Shown one piece after another: positions 1-8,387 of a stretch of 64,000 nucleotides of DNA. Under the pieces are notes generated by a model, which saw nothing but the letters and a program-made list of their open reading frames with translations, had not been told where the DNA came from and did not search any database. The stretch spans positions 3,410,001-3,474,000 of the forward strand of contig NZ_CP108442.1 of the NCBI RefSeq assembly GCF_041435355.1, read 5' to 3'. Positions within the stretch are counted from its first letter, which is position 1. The number at the start of each line of letters is the position of its first letter. This stretch comes from Streptomyces sp. NBC_01276 (GTDB lineage: Bacteria; Actinomycetota; Actinomycetes; Streptomycetales; Streptomycetaceae). The position numbers were made by a program, and so were the translations under genes.

Positions 1-322
1 TCGGCGGAGACCTGCGGCTTAGGCCCGCGATGCAGCCCCGACTTGCCATGGCAGCTGGAACTCCCAGCGAAGGAGTGGGCAGTGGATCCTGGGGGGGGGG
101 AGCCACGACACTGGCCCCACCAGGGAAATCATCCGAATGCGGGGAGTTATGCCCCTTCCTGATCTCCTGACACGCTCCTCGGCAACTACGCCTGACGAAA
201 AGGCGAAGCTCAGAGAGTGCAGCCACACCCGTGGAAGCACCAGTAGAAAATATGACCTAGAGGAACTCCTGCGCTACGAAGATGCTGTCCGTGACATTCG
301 TCCACGCCGACCGAAAGAGGGT
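1..322. other. Leading region, no firm gene
   Basis: This stretch is less GC-biased than the rest of the window. A run of ten G residues sits at 91-100. On the plus strand one frame is open from the window edge into the immunity-like gene that follows. Another frame is open from the edge to a TGA at 166-168 and could be the tail of an upstream gene. The peptide in either frame is not recognisable. If the next gene is an immunity protein, the missing partner (a toxin or toxin C-terminus) would be expected just upstream, mostly outside the window. Confidence 0.3.
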
Positions 323-649
323 GTGGAAAAAGCCGGAGAAGTTCCACACGATTCGGCAACCGGGCGGCAGCTGAGTCTGATAGGAGATCTGTCCCGGGGA
401 GCCATCTCCCCGCCGGCATTCACCAAGGCGTGGCTGGGTTGCCGGAGAAGGGCGCTGAACGAAGGAGATCGGGTCGTGGAGGCCCTGTCGCGCCGACTGG
501 ATCAGGTCTTCTACGCCTTGGACGACTACCCGATAGACCCGGCGTTCCGGGAAGCCGGTGATGTGACGGACGCCGAGCTGCTCTCGGTAGTGGTCAACGC
601 GCTCGATCAGTTCCGGCACGACGAAGAGCCCCGGACGGACGGTACCTGA
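323..649 (+). CDS. Colicin-immunity-like small protein
   Basis: A small acidic, helical protein whose last 80 residues resemble the colicin D immunity-like domain of actinobacteria: an LIGDLSRG helix, an AFTKAWL helix, the LDQVFYALDDYP segment and a C-terminal helix ending VVNALDQF. Members bind and neutralise a cognate nuclease toxin in the cytoplasm. The frame is open from 137, but the first 60 residues have weak third-position GC and no family resemblance. The GTG at 323 is preceded by GAAAGAGG and gives 108 residues, near the usual family length. It sits 2 bases upstream of the next ORF. The family call is from memory of the motif pattern and is moderate at best. Confidence 0.5.
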   Translation: MEKAGEVPHDSATGRQLSLIGDLSRGAISPPAFTKAWLGCRRRALNEGDRVVEALSRRLDQVFYALDDYPIDPAFREAGDVTDAELLSVVVNALDQFRHDEEPRTDGT

Positions 650-651
650 GC

Positions 652-1083
652 ATGCTCATACGAGACGAAAACGACGCCCCGAGAGATCGGACCCGGTACG
701 CACTGACAATCCTCAGGCGTTTTGCCCCGCTCGCCTGGTACCGGATGCCTGTCGAGCGTCATGAATTCGGGTACCTGCAGGTGGCACACCTGGGCTGGCG
801 TTTCATCGAGCCTCATGACGAGTTCAGGCCCGTCTTCGAGGAAGCGGTGCGCGACGCGCCCCGCCAGCTCGACTGGCGGTTCAAGGTCAAGAGGAACTGG
901 CTGATCCTTCCCGTCCGCCTCACTGAGGAGACGGCGCGGTGCGGGGACAATTTCAGCGAGGCGCAGTCCCGACTCTTGGCGGATCAGGAGTTCTGCCTCG
1001 CCACGTGTGCGGACCTGGAACTGATCCTGCAGGCGTTGGATGCCGCCGCGCCTGCCGCTCCGGCTGCCCCGGAAACGCCCTAG
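652..1083 (+). CDS. Hypothetical protein, 143 aa
   Basis: The ATG lies 2 bases after the stop of the immunity-like gene, so the two are probably co-transcribed. The product is soluble, with several aromatic and charged segments (for example FGYLQVAHLGWRF) and a low-complexity Ala/Pro tail over the last 15 residues. No signal peptide, membrane segment or known motif is visible. By position it could be a second immunity or accessory protein of a toxin locus, but nothing in the sequence proves this. Confidence 0.55.
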   Translation: MLIRDENDAPRDRTRYALTILRRFAPLAWYRMPVERHEFGYLQVAHLGWRFIEPHDEFRPVFEEAVRDAPRQLDWRFKVKRNWLILPVRLTEETARCGDNFSEAQSRLLADQEFCLATCADLELILQALDAAAPAAPAAPETP

Positions 1084-1159
1084 GCCGGGGCCGGGCCGGT
1101 AGGTAACGTGGGGATCTTCGGGTGCCGTTGGGGCCCGGAGTACTTCGAGGTGTGCGGCT

Positions 1160-2071
1160 GTGGTTGTGCGTGAGTTGGCTGCCGTGTGGAGTCTGCCGGC
1201 CGGGGATGCGCGGGCATTGTGGTGGAGCGTCGGGGCTCGGGGGGAGCTCGGCGTGGTGCGGGTGGATGGGCGGGGGCTCAAGCGGTCGGACTACATCGCC
1301 GGGTGGGTCGGGTGGGGTGCCCCGGAGCCGTTCGACGCCGAGTTGGAGGTGTTCGGCGCCGACGGGCGGCTCCAGCGGCGCGCGGCCGTGCGGGGCGTGC
1401 CTCCGCACATCAGCCATCTCGCCCTGCTGCCCGGCGACCGGTTCCTCCTCGTGTCGGGCCGTTCCGGCCAGGACCGGAAGGGCCGTTGGGCCGACAACGC
1501 GTACGTGTACGACCGCGACGGGCGCCACGAGGGCGCGTTCTGCATCGGTGACGACGTCCAGGTCGTCGTCGGCGGTCGCCGCGGCGGGATCTGGACCGCC
1601 TACGGCGACGAGGGCATCTTCGGCCACCACCCCGAGTCCCGCGGCGCGCTGGCCGGCTGGAACAGCCTGGGCGACGCCGTCTGGACGCCCCGTACGCCCT
1701 TCCCCGCCGGCCCCGTGGAGGGTCTCACCGGCTGCACCGAGGGCGCCCGGGTGTGGCTGGCCTGGTACTGCCGCGAGGGGACCTTCCTGAGCCGGATCAC
1801 GCCGTCCACCGGCGAAGTCACCACCTTCCGCAGCCCGGCGGCCCGGATCGACGGCTGCGCCGTGCGCGGCGACCGCGTCGTGCTGAGCTGCCGTGATCAC
1901 GACCGGCCCACGGTCAGCCTGACCCGCGCCGTCCTCGTCGGCGGGGCTCTGGAGGCCGTCGCCGAGGAACGGGTCACGGTGCCGGGCCCGGTGGTGAAGC
2001 ACTGCGGTCAGGGCCGGGACGGGGTGTTGTGGCTGCGGGCCGGGGACTCCTGGGTGCGCGTGGAGGCCTGA
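1160..2071 (+). CDS. Hypothetical protein, beta-propeller-like
   Basis: A 303-residue soluble protein rich in short beta-strand segments separated by Gly/Asp turns, with repeated patterns such as LALLPGDRFLLVSG and AYVYDRDGRHEGAF. This is the look of a WD40 or quinoprotein-type propeller without a clean repeat signature. There is no signal peptide, so it should be cytoplasmic. The GTG start has GAGG nine bases upstream. The next gene is similar in texture and direction, so the two may be distant relatives or work together. No function can be assigned. Confidence 0.6.
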   Translation: MVVRELAAVWSLPAGDARALWWSVGARGELGVVRVDGRGLKRSDYIAGWVGWGAPEPFDAELEVFGADGRLQRRAAVRGVPPHISHLALLPGDRFLLVSGRSGQDRKGRWADNAYVYDRDGRHEGAFCIGDDVQVVVGGRRGGIWTAYGDEGIFGHHPESRGALAGWNSLGDAVWTPRTPFPAGPVEGLTGCTEGARVWLAWYCREGTFLSRITPSTGEVTTFRSPAARIDGCAVRGDRVVLSCRDHDRPTVSLTRAVLVGGALEAVAEERVTVPGPVVKHCGQGRDGVLWLRAGDSWVRVEA

Positions 2072-2118
2072 GACGGGCGCGGGCGGCCGGTGTCAGTGGG
2101 GGTCGCTACGTTCGGGGC

Positions 2119-3177
2119 ATGTCGATCTCCGTACATCTGCGCGACTCCGTGGTGCTGCCGGGTGGGGGCGCCCTCGTCAACGGCTACGGCTTCGAGAGCC
2201 GGGCGGGCGGCCCGCGCCGGGCCCTGCTGCCGCACGGGCACGAGCTGGAGGTGCACGACCTGGACGGGCTCTTCGCGGGCGGGCGCGCCCCGGTCGCCAC
2301 TTTCCCGCTGCCCTGGCCCGGCTGGGACCGCGGGGTGCACTCCGTGAGTCCGGACGCCTCGTACGCCGTGTTCTCGGGCCAGCGCGCCGTCCGGGCCGTC
2401 GGCGCGGAAGGGGAGACCCTCTGGGAGTACCGGCACGACTGCTGGGGGCCCGAGCTCGGTCACCCGCACACCGGGGACGAGCAGGAGGTGTGCCGGGGCC
2501 TCGAACACGGGTCCTGCCGGGTCTCGGACGACGGCCGGACCGTCTGGGCCCACGTCGTGATCGGCGAGCAGGAGCACTGGGTCGTCCTCGACGCCGGGGA
2601 CGGCCGGGAGCTGGCCCGCCTGCCCCTGGACAGCGCCGCCGCCGGCTCGCACCACCTCTCCCACCCCGACGGCGTGCACATGGGCCTGTCCATCGGCATG
2701 GGCCAGGACGGCATCCTGCTCCACTGGGCCCGCTGGGACGGCACGCAGCTGGTCGACTGGGACCTCAACGAGTCGATGGACCGCATCCTGATGGACGTCC
2801 ACCCGGGCCACCGGGGCTTCCTCACGGTCGAGCACTACGGGACCGACCTGCGCCTGCACACGCTGGACGGTGACGTCCTCGCCACGGGAACCCCGGACCC
2901 GGCCGACGCGGGAGAGGACCAGCCCTGCTGGGACTACGGCTGCGGCTTCGTCGACGCCGACACGGTCATCGCCTCCACCGTCGACTGCGACGACGAGGAG
3001 GACCCGACCCTGTCCCGCCACTGGCTGCTCGACGCCCGCACCCTGGAGGTCCGCGACCGCGTCACCTACCCCGGCACCCCCGCCACCGGCTACCTGCTCC
3101 CCCTCGGCGACGGCACCTGGCTCACCCACGACGGCGAGACCCAGATCCTCAACCGCTGGACCGAAGCGACGGCGTGA
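2119..3177 (+). CDS. Hypothetical protein, beta-propeller-like
   Basis: This 352-residue protein resembles its upstream neighbour in strand-turn texture. It contains blocks such as SPDASYAVFSGQRAVRAVG and SDDGRTVWAHVVIGEQEHWVVLDAGDG (shown in part), typical of WD40/PQQ-like propellers that read a value, compare it and render it. The frame is open further upstream, but coding bias and family texture begin at the ATG at 2119. There is no secretion signal. The function is unknown; with the preceding gene it may form a two-gene unit. Confidence 0.6.
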   Translation: MSISVHLRDSVVLPGGGALVNGYGFESRAGGPRRALLPHGHELEVHDLDGLFAGGRAPVATFPLPWPGWDRGVHSVSPDASYAVFSGQRAVRAVGAEGETLWEYRHDCWGPELGHPHTGDEQEVCRGLEHGSCRVSDDGRTVWAHVVIGEQEHWVVLDAGDGRELARLPLDSAAAGSHHLSHPDGVHMGLSIGMGQDGILLHWARWDGTQLVDWDLNESMDRILMDVHPGHRGFLTVEHYGTDLRLHTLDGDVLATGTPDPADAGEDQPCWDYGCGFVDADTVIASTVDCDDEEDPTLSRHWLLDARTLEVRDRVTYPGTPATGYLLPLGDGTWLTHDGETQILNRWTEATA

Positions 3178-3222
3178 CGGACGTCACATGCAACGGGTGG
3201 GCGGCTGCGGACACTACCCAGT

Positions 3223-3789
3223 GTGGACCACCAACTGTTCGCGGAAATCTACGATGCCCACGCCGGAGCCGTGTACGCCCACGCCATCCGCATGACCGCG
3301 GACCGCGCCGGGGCCGAGGACATCGTCTCCCTCACCTTCCTTGAGGCATGGCGGCTCCGCGATTCGTTCGACCGTGTGATCAGCCATCGGGCATGGCTCT
3401 TCGGGATCGCCACGAACGTCATACGGAACACTCGCCGGGCGGCACGTCGCCACAGCGATGCCATGGCCCGCTTACCTCCGCCCGGCACCGTTCCCGATCC
3501 GGCGGACACGGTCGTGTCCCGCATCACCGATGCCGATCGGGCTTCGGCCGCCCTGGCGGTCCTGAACCGGCTGCGGCGCGCGGACCGCGAAATCCTCGTT
3601 CTCCACGTGTGGTCCGGTCTCAGCCATGACGAGGTGGCGCAGGCCTGCGGGGTATCGGTGGGCACCGTGCGCTCCCGCCTCTCCCGTGCCCGCACACGCC
3701 TGCGCAAACTCGCAGCCGCCCACCTCGCTGAGCCGCGGGCCTCCCGAGGCGCCCCCGCGTCTCGAACCGCTCGGGAAGGAAACCTGTGA
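3223..3789 (+). CDS. ECF-type RNA polymerase sigma factor
   Basis: A 188-residue group IV sigma factor. Region 2 spans about residues 8-75, with the core-binding pattern AEDIVSLTFLEAWR and the -10-recognition helix containing RAWLFGIATNVIRN. Region 4 spans about 108-165, with the helix-turn-helix SHDEVAQACGVSVGTVRSRL. It directs core RNA polymerase to a small regulon, often its own promoter. Translation starts at GTG. The stop overlaps the start of the next gene (GTGA at 3786-3789), so the two are translationally coupled. That neighbour is a membrane-anchored protein of the class usually paired with such sigma factors. Confidence 0.9.
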   Translation: MDHQLFAEIYDAHAGAVYAHAIRMTADRAGAEDIVSLTFLEAWRLRDSFDRVISHRAWLFGIATNVIRNTRRAARRHSDAMARLPPPGTVPDPADTVVSRITDADRASAALAVLNRLRRADREILVLHVWSGLSHDEVAQACGVSVGTVRSRLSRARTRLRKLAAAHLAEPRASRGAPASRTAREGNL

Positions 3790-4796
3790 CCGCCGACGAC
3801 GCACGCCCCGTCCCGACCGACCGCACGGAGACCCTCGGGCGTCTGACCGGGCTTTCCGACGCGGACCTGCCGTTCCACGGGCGTCAGCGGATCAAAGAAC
3901 ACCTCATGCGCGAAACGACGAGCGGCACGCTCCCCGCACGGGCCCGCTCGCGTCGCCGACTGCCGCTGTTCCTCGCGGCCGGGGCCGCCACCTGTGCGGC
4001 GGCCCTGGCCGTCGCCCTCGGCGTGAGCGGCTCCGACGAGCACCACGCCAGCGCCCGGCCGGAACCGGCGGCCGTCCGGCTCTTGGACCGCGTGGCCGTG
4101 GCAGCCCAGGCGGTGCCAGCGCCGACCATCCGGGACGGTCAGTTCCTGTACACCAGGACGAAGGGACACTCCACAGCCCTCTCCGAGAGCGAGGGGGGCG
4201 CGATGAGAGCATCCCGAACAGATGAATCGGCCGAACGCTGGGTCTCCGTCGACGGATCGGTCGGCACGCTCACGCGCACCGCACGGGGCGAGAAGAGCGA
4301 CCCCGCGCCGGGAAGGGACACGGCCACCCTCAACGGCCCCACCTACCGCTTCCTGGAGTCCCTTCCGACCGATCCCGGCCGGCTGCTGGAGAGGATCTAC
4401 GCAGACGCCCGCCTCGACCACGGCTCGGACTCGGGATCGACCACCGGCCCCGATCAGGAAGCGTTCGTCGCCATCGGTGACCTCCTGCGGACGGTCGAAG
4501 CACCGCCCGGCGTGAGTGCCGCGCTCTACCGCGCGGCAGCCCGCATCCCCGGCGTCGTGCTGGTACCCGAGGCGACGGATGCCACGGGGCGCCCGGGAGT
4601 CGCCGTCGCCCGCGTCCACAACGGCGAGCGCACCGAGTGGATCTTCGACAGGCAGAGCCTGCGCCTGCTCGGCGAACGCACCGTGATGCTCAAGGACAGC
4701 GCCTGGGGAAAGGCCGGCACACCGGTGACGTCCGTAGCCATCATCGGCCGGGGCGTCACGGACGCGGCCGGGCGGACACCGGTGCCCGGCGGATGA
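3786..4796 (+). CDS. CU044_5270-family membrane-anchored sigma-factor partner
   Basis: A 336-residue protein with a cytoplasmic N-terminus of about 55 residues, one membrane helix (roughly residues 58-78, LPLFLAAGAATCAAALAVAL) and a large extracytoplasmic domain. The layout and the Arg-rich stretch before the helix match the CU044_5270 family found beside ECF sigma factors in actinobacteria. It probably holds or senses for the sigma factor, but no zinc-type anti-sigma motif (HxxxCxxC) is present, so the mechanism is open. It overlaps the sigma gene by four bases. Confidence 0.75.
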   Translation: MTADDARPVPTDRTETLGRLTGLSDADLPFHGRQRIKEHLMRETTSGTLPARARSRRRLPLFLAAGAATCAAALAVALGVSGSDEHHASARPEPAAVRLLDRVAVAAQAVPAPTIRDGQFLYTRTKGHSTALSESEGGAMRASRTDESAERWVSVDGSVGTLTRTARGEKSDPAPGRDTATLNGPTYRFLESLPTDPGRLLERIYADARLDHGSDSGSTTGPDQEAFVAIGDLLRTVEAPPGVSAALYRAAARIPGVVLVPEATDATGRPGVAVARVHNGERTEWIFDRQSLRLLGERTVMLKDSAWGKAGTPVTSVAIIGRGVTDAAGRTPVPGG

Positions 4797-4854
4797 CCGG
4801 TCGGCACCGACTCGATGGGCCGAGGCGCTCGCCGCGTGCGGTCCACACCCGGGA

Positions 4855-5271
4855 TCAGAGGGCTGGTGGAGCGCACTCCACCCAGAGCAGCTTCCCCGCG
4901 TGCGCCCCGCTCAGGCGGTACGAGCCGTAGCGGTCCGCGCAGAGCCGTACGAGGACCAGGCCGCGGCCGCCCTCCGCGTCCCGGTCCGGTTCCGGGCCGA
5001 AGGGGGACGGGATGTCCGGACCGGTGTCCCAGACCCCGACCCGCAGCCGCCCGGCGGCCATCGCCCGCAGCCGGAGCGCGCAGGGGCCGCGGGTGTGGCG
5101 GTAGGCGTTCGACACCAGTTCGCTCGTGAGCAGTTCGGCGGTGTCGGCGAGACCGGTCATGCCGTGGCGGTGGAGCACGGCCCGCAGGGTGGTCCGGGCG
5201 ATGCCCGCGGCGCGGGGATCGTGCGGGAGGTGGAGGGTGTAGGCCCAGGACGGAGTTACGGTAGCGCCCAT
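4855..5271 (-). CDS. ATP-binding protein, RsbW/SpoIIAB-like HATPase
   Basis: A 138-residue GHKL-fold ATPase. The N box is LLTSELVSNAYRHT (around residue 51), the G1-type motif is VGVWDTGPDIP, and the G2 part is GGRGLVLVRLCADRYG. These are the features of small anti-sigma-factor-type kinases, which bind ATP and a sigma or anti-anti-sigma partner in the cytoplasm. It is divergent from an XRE/DUF5753 regulator followed by a DUF397 protein. In Streptomyces that set of three recurs as the whiJ/abaA-like clusters tied to development and antibiotic production. Which partner it phosphorylates cannot be told from sequence. Confidence 0.85.
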   Translation of the reverse strand: MGATVTPSWAYTLHLPHDPRAAGIARTTLRAVLHRHGMTGLADTAELLTSELVSNAYRHTRGPCALRLRAMAAGRLRVGVWDTGPDIPSPFGPEPDRDAEGGRGLVLVRLCADRYGSYRLSGAHAGKLLWVECAPPAL

Positions 5272-5399
5272 GGAAGTCTCCGATCGAGGAGGAGAGTTGG
5301 ACCCTGTGCATGCGGTGCCCGGTGACCAGGTCGCTCCGTCGAGCGGGGTTCTTCCAGGCGGTGGCCTGACAGCAACGATAGAGAGGTTCGCTTAATGAG

Positions 5400-5417
5400 T
5401 TAGGCGCTTCGCGCTAA
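5400..5417. promoter_or_regulatory. Dyad in divergent control region
   Basis: The sequence TTAGGCGCTTCGCGCTAA is an imperfect inverted repeat centred between the ATP-binding gene (start 5271) and the XRE gene (start 5471). Its position and symmetry suit an operator for the XRE protein. This is inference; no promoter hexamers could be placed with confidence. Confidence 0.35.
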
Positions 5418-5470
5418 ATGCAGGCAACGCCCACTCGTGTGGGTGACACTTCCTCGCGGAGGAACGCACG

Positions 5471-6325
5471 ATGCCCATTCGCAGCAGCCCCACCGCGCGT
5501 CAACTGCGCTTCGCAGCCGAGCTGCGCCGGATGCGCGAACGCGCCGGGCTCACGTCCGCCGAGGCCGCCGGGCTCCTCGGCATCAAGCCGAACCAGGTCA
5601 GCAACATGGAGGCCGCACGGTTCGGCGTCAGCCCCGAGCGGATCCGCATCCTCGCCCGCCACTACGACTGCTCCGACACCGCGTTGGTCGACGCGCTGAT
5701 CGCGATGACCGGCGAGCGCAAGGGAGCCGGCTGGTGGGAGGAGTACCGTGACCGGCTGCCCGCGGCCTGGCTGGACCTCGCGGAGCTGGAGCACCACGGG
5801 CGCATGCTCCGGGACGCCATCACCGTGCACGTCCCCGGACTGCTCCAGACGCCCGAACACGCACGCGAGGTCTTCCGGCAGGCCGTTCCGGCGCTCTCCC
5901 CGCCCGGCATCGAGGACCGCGTCTCGTTTCGCGTCCGACGGCAGCGGGTCCTCTACGAGGACGACCCGACCCCGTACCGGGCGACGATCCACGAGGCCGC
6001 CCTGCGCATCGCCGTGGGCGGTCCGGCCGTCTTCGCGGCCCAGTTGAAGCACCTGCTCGACATGAGCGAGCGCAGCCACATCACCCTGCGCGTGATTCCG
6101 TTCTCGGTGGGCACGTTCCCCGGATCCGGGCAGTCCGTCTACTGCGTCCACGGGACGGTGCCCCGGCTCGACACCGTCTACCTGGACCAGTCGCACGGGC
6201 TCGCCTTCCTCGACGCCGAGCCCCAACTGGCCAAGTACCGCATGCTCTTCGACCGGCTCGACGCGGTCGCCCTGCCACCGGGGCGGACCCGCGACCTGAT
6301 CCATGACATCGCCCGCAACCTGTGA
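5471..6325 (+). CDS. XRE-family regulator with DUF5753 domain (WhiJ-like)
   Basis: A 284-residue protein with an N-terminal helix-turn-helix (about residues 13-68; SAEAAGLLGIKPNQVSNMEA). A DUF5753 domain follows (about 95-280), recognisable by VPGLLQTPEHAR, a histidine/arginine-rich middle and YLDQSHGLAFLD. The start ATG has GGAGGA eight bases upstream. Proteins of this family occur many times per Streptomyces genome, paired with a small DUF397 partner and often an RsbW-like ATPase, as here. WhiJ itself acts as a developmental repressor relieved by its partner. The paralogue's own target is unknown. Confidence 0.88.
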   Translation: MPIRSSPTARQLRFAAELRRMRERAGLTSAEAAGLLGIKPNQVSNMEAARFGVSPERIRILARHYDCSDTALVDALIAMTGERKGAGWWEEYRDRLPAAWLDLAELEHHGRMLRDAITVHVPGLLQTPEHAREVFRQAVPALSPPGIEDRVSFRVRRQRVLYEDDPTPYRATIHEAALRIAVGGPAVFAAQLKHLLDMSERSHITLRVIPFSVGTFPGSGQSVYCVHGTVPRLDTVYLDQSHGLAFLDAEPQLAKYRMLFDRLDAVALPPGRTRDLIHDIARNL

Positions 6326-6335
6326 GGGGAAGCCC

Positions 6336-6518
6336 GTGCCCGAACCCGACTGGCAGCGGTCCTCGTACTGCGCCGAAGGCAGCTCCTGCGTATACGTGGC
6401 CAGGCCCCACGAAGACCGGGTGCTCATAGCCGACAGCCCCGCCCCCCGCACCACCCTCGCCCTCTCCCCCGCCGCCTGGACCGTCTTCCTCGGAGCCGTC
6501 CGGAGCAACGGGGCCTGA
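6336..6518 (+). CDS. DUF397 small protein
   Basis: A 60-residue protein of the DUF397 family: the N-terminal WQRSSYC signature, a central VYVARP strand, then LALSPAAWTVFLGAV. The GTG at 6336 is preceded by GAGGGGA five bases upstream, which favours it over the in-frame ATG at 6303 inside the preceding gene. DUF397 proteins are the usual small partner of XRE/DUF5753 regulators and are thought to modulate DNA binding by direct contact. Confidence 0.85.
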   Translation: MPEPDWQRSSYCAEGSSCVYVARPHEDRVLIADSPAPRTTLALSPAAWTVFLGAVRSNGA

Positions 6519-6528
6519 AAACGCCGAC

Positions 6529-6569
6529 GGGGCGGCGTCTCCCGCGTCGGTGGCGGGGTACGCCGCCCC
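6529..6569. terminator. Hairpin between convergent genes
   Basis: A perfect 10-bp stem, GGGGCGGCGT at 6529-6538 with ACGCCGCCCC at 6560-6569, and a 21-base loop. It lies between the DUF397 stop and the ABC permease stop and could end transcription from both sides. Confidence 0.55.
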
Positions 6570-6614
6570 TGGGGCGGGACGGGGTGCGGGGCGTGGCCCG
6601 CGCTGTCACGGCGG

Positions 6615-7406
6615 TTACTTCGGGTCGGTGTTGAACCTGGCGGTCGACCAGAGGTAGCCGAGGACCGTGAGGCCGACGCACCAGGCGACGGCGAGCCAGC
6701 CGTTGTTGCCGATCCCGGTGCCGAGGAGGAGGCCGCGGAGGGTTTCGATGGCGGGGGTGAAGGGCTGGTACCGGGCGATGGGCTGGAACCAGCCGGGCAT
6801 GGAGTGGACCGGGGTGAAGGCGCTGGAGAGCAGCGGCAGCAGGATCAGCGGCAGCGCGGAGTTGCTGGCGGCTTCGGCGTTGGGGCTGACCAGGCCCATG
6901 CCGACGGCGATCCAGGTGAGGGCGGTGGCGAAGAGCACGAGCAGTGCGAACGCCGCCAGCCATTCCAGGAGGGTGGCGTCGGTGGAGCGGAAGCCGATGG
7001 CGAGGGCGACGGCCCCGACGAGGACCACGCTCGTCACGCACTGCAGGACGCTGCCGACGACGTGCCCGACGAGCACCGAGGGGCGGTGGATGGCCATGGT
7101 GCGGAAGCGGGCGATGATCCCTTCGGTCATGTCGTTGGAGACGGAGACGGCGGTGCCGATGGTGGTGCTGCCGATGGTCATCAGGAGCAGGCCGGGGACG
7201 ACGTAGGCGATGTAGGCGGAGCGGTCGGGGGTGCCGCCTGCGATGCCCGCGCTCATGGTGTCGCCCAGGATGTAGACGAAGAGGAGCAGGAGCATGACGG
7301 GGGTGAGGAGGAGGTTGAGGGTGAGGGAGGGGTAGCGGCGGGCGTGCAGGAGGTTGCGGCGCAGCATGGTGGAGGAGTCGCGCAGGGCGAGGGTGAGGGT
7401 GCTCAT
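6615..7406 (-). CDS. ABC-2 type transporter permease (DrrB-like)
   Basis: A 263-residue integral membrane protein with six predicted helices, for example TLNLLLTPVMLLLLFVYI and an AFALLVLFATALTWIAVGMG stretch. It has the ABC-2 family signature near the C-terminus (PLLSSAFTPVHSMPGWFQPI, then a NP-like QPFTP turn). It should form the channel of a drug or lipid exporter with the ATPase encoded upstream. The start ATG overlaps that gene's stop by four bases (ATGA, 7403-7406), a sign of translational coupling. The substrate is not evident. Confidence 0.9.
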   Translation of the reverse strand: MSTLTLALRDSSTMLRRNLLHARRYPSLTLNLLLTPVMLLLLFVYILGDTMSAGIAGGTPDRSAYIAYVVPGLLLMTIGSTTIGTAVSVSNDMTEGIIARFRTMAIHRPSVLVGHVVGSVLQCVTSVVLVGAVALAIGFRSTDATLLEWLAAFALLVLFATALTWIAVGMGLVSPNAEAASNSALPLILLPLLSSAFTPVHSMPGWFQPIARYQPFTPAIETLRGLLLGTGIGNNGWLAVAWCVGLTVLGYLWSTARFNTDPK

Positions 7407-8359
7407 CGGGTGGCCTCCGTCGGCTGGTGGGGGACGGTCGCGCCGTCGGTGAGGGCGAAGAAGACGTCGTCGAGGTCGGGGGTGTGGACGGTGAGTTCGT
7501 CGGCTTCGATGCGGGCGGTGTGCAGGTGGTCGAGGAGGGTGCGCAGTTCGCGCTGGGTGCCGCCGCTGGGGACCTGCAGGGTGATGAATTCGTCGTCCCC
7601 GGTGGCCGTGGGGAGGGCGAGGGTGGCGGCGCGGTAGGCGGTGGGGTCGGTGAAGCGCAGGCGTACGTGTCCGCCGGGGACGAGGCGCTTGAGCTGTTCG
7701 GCGGTGCCTTCGGCGGCGATCCGGCCGCCGTTGAGGACCGCGATGCGGTCGGCGAGCTGGTCTGCCTCCTCCAGGTACTGGGTGGTGAGGAAGACGGTGA
7801 CGCCGCCGGTGACCAGTTCGCGGATGATCTGCCACATGGTGTGGCGGGAGCGCGGGTCGAGGCCGGTGGTGGGTTCGTCGAGGAAGATGATGCGGGGGCC
7901 GCCGACCAGGGTCATGGCGATGTCCAGGCGGCGTTTCATGCCGCCGGAGTAGGTGGAGGCGGGCTTGTTCGCCGCGGCGGTGAGGTCGAAGCGTTCCAGG
8001 AGCTCGGCGGCGACCCGCCGGCCCTCGTGTTTGGGCAGGTGGTGCAGGTCCGCCATGAGGAGCATGTTCTCCTCGCCGGTGATCAGTCCGTCGACGGCGG
8101 AGAACTGGCCGGTGACACCGATGGTGGCGCGGACGGCCTGGGGGTCGGTGGTCAGGTCGTGGCCCCCGACGCGGGCCTGCCCGGAGTCGGCGGTGATGAG
8201 CGTGGAGAGGATCTTCACGGCGGTTGTCTTGCCCGCGCCGTTCGGCCCGAGCAGGGCGAAGACGGTTCCTTCGGCGACGGCCAGGTCGACTCCGTCGAGG
8301 ACGGTCTTGTCGCCGTAGGACTTGCGCAGCCCGTTCGCCGCGATGGCCAGGTCGGTCAT
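7403..8359 (-). CDS. ABC transporter ATP-binding protein, DrrA family
   Basis: A 318-residue nucleotide-binding subunit. Walker A is GPNGAGKTT (about residue 39), the signature is YSGGMKRRLDIAM, Walker B is RIIFLDEPTTGLD, and the switch position carries TTQYLEEAD with Gln where many ABC proteins have His. This is the usual DrrA-type pattern. The C-terminal 90 residues form the DUF4162-type extension ending in DLDDVFFALT. It powers export with the downstream permease. It is preceded by a DUF4097 gene in the same direction, a common arrangement for ABC-2 cassettes in actinobacteria. Confidence 0.92.
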   Translation of the reverse strand: MTDLAIAANGLRKSYGDKTVLDGVDLAVAEGTVFALLGPNGAGKTTAVKILSTLITADSGQARVGGHDLTTDPQAVRATIGVTGQFSAVDGLITGEENMLLMADLHHLPKHEGRRVAAELLERFDLTAAANKPASTYSGGMKRRLDIAMTLVGGPRIIFLDEPTTGLDPRSRHTMWQIIRELVTGGVTVFLTTQYLEEADQLADRIAVLNGGRIAAEGTAEQLKRLVPGGHVRLRFTDPTAYRAATLALPTATGDDEFITLQVPSGGTQRELRTLLDHLHTARIEADELTVHTPDLDDVFFALTDGATVPHQPTEATR

Positions 8360-8387
8360 GAGAGCTGTTCCCTTCGGGGGCTGCGGA

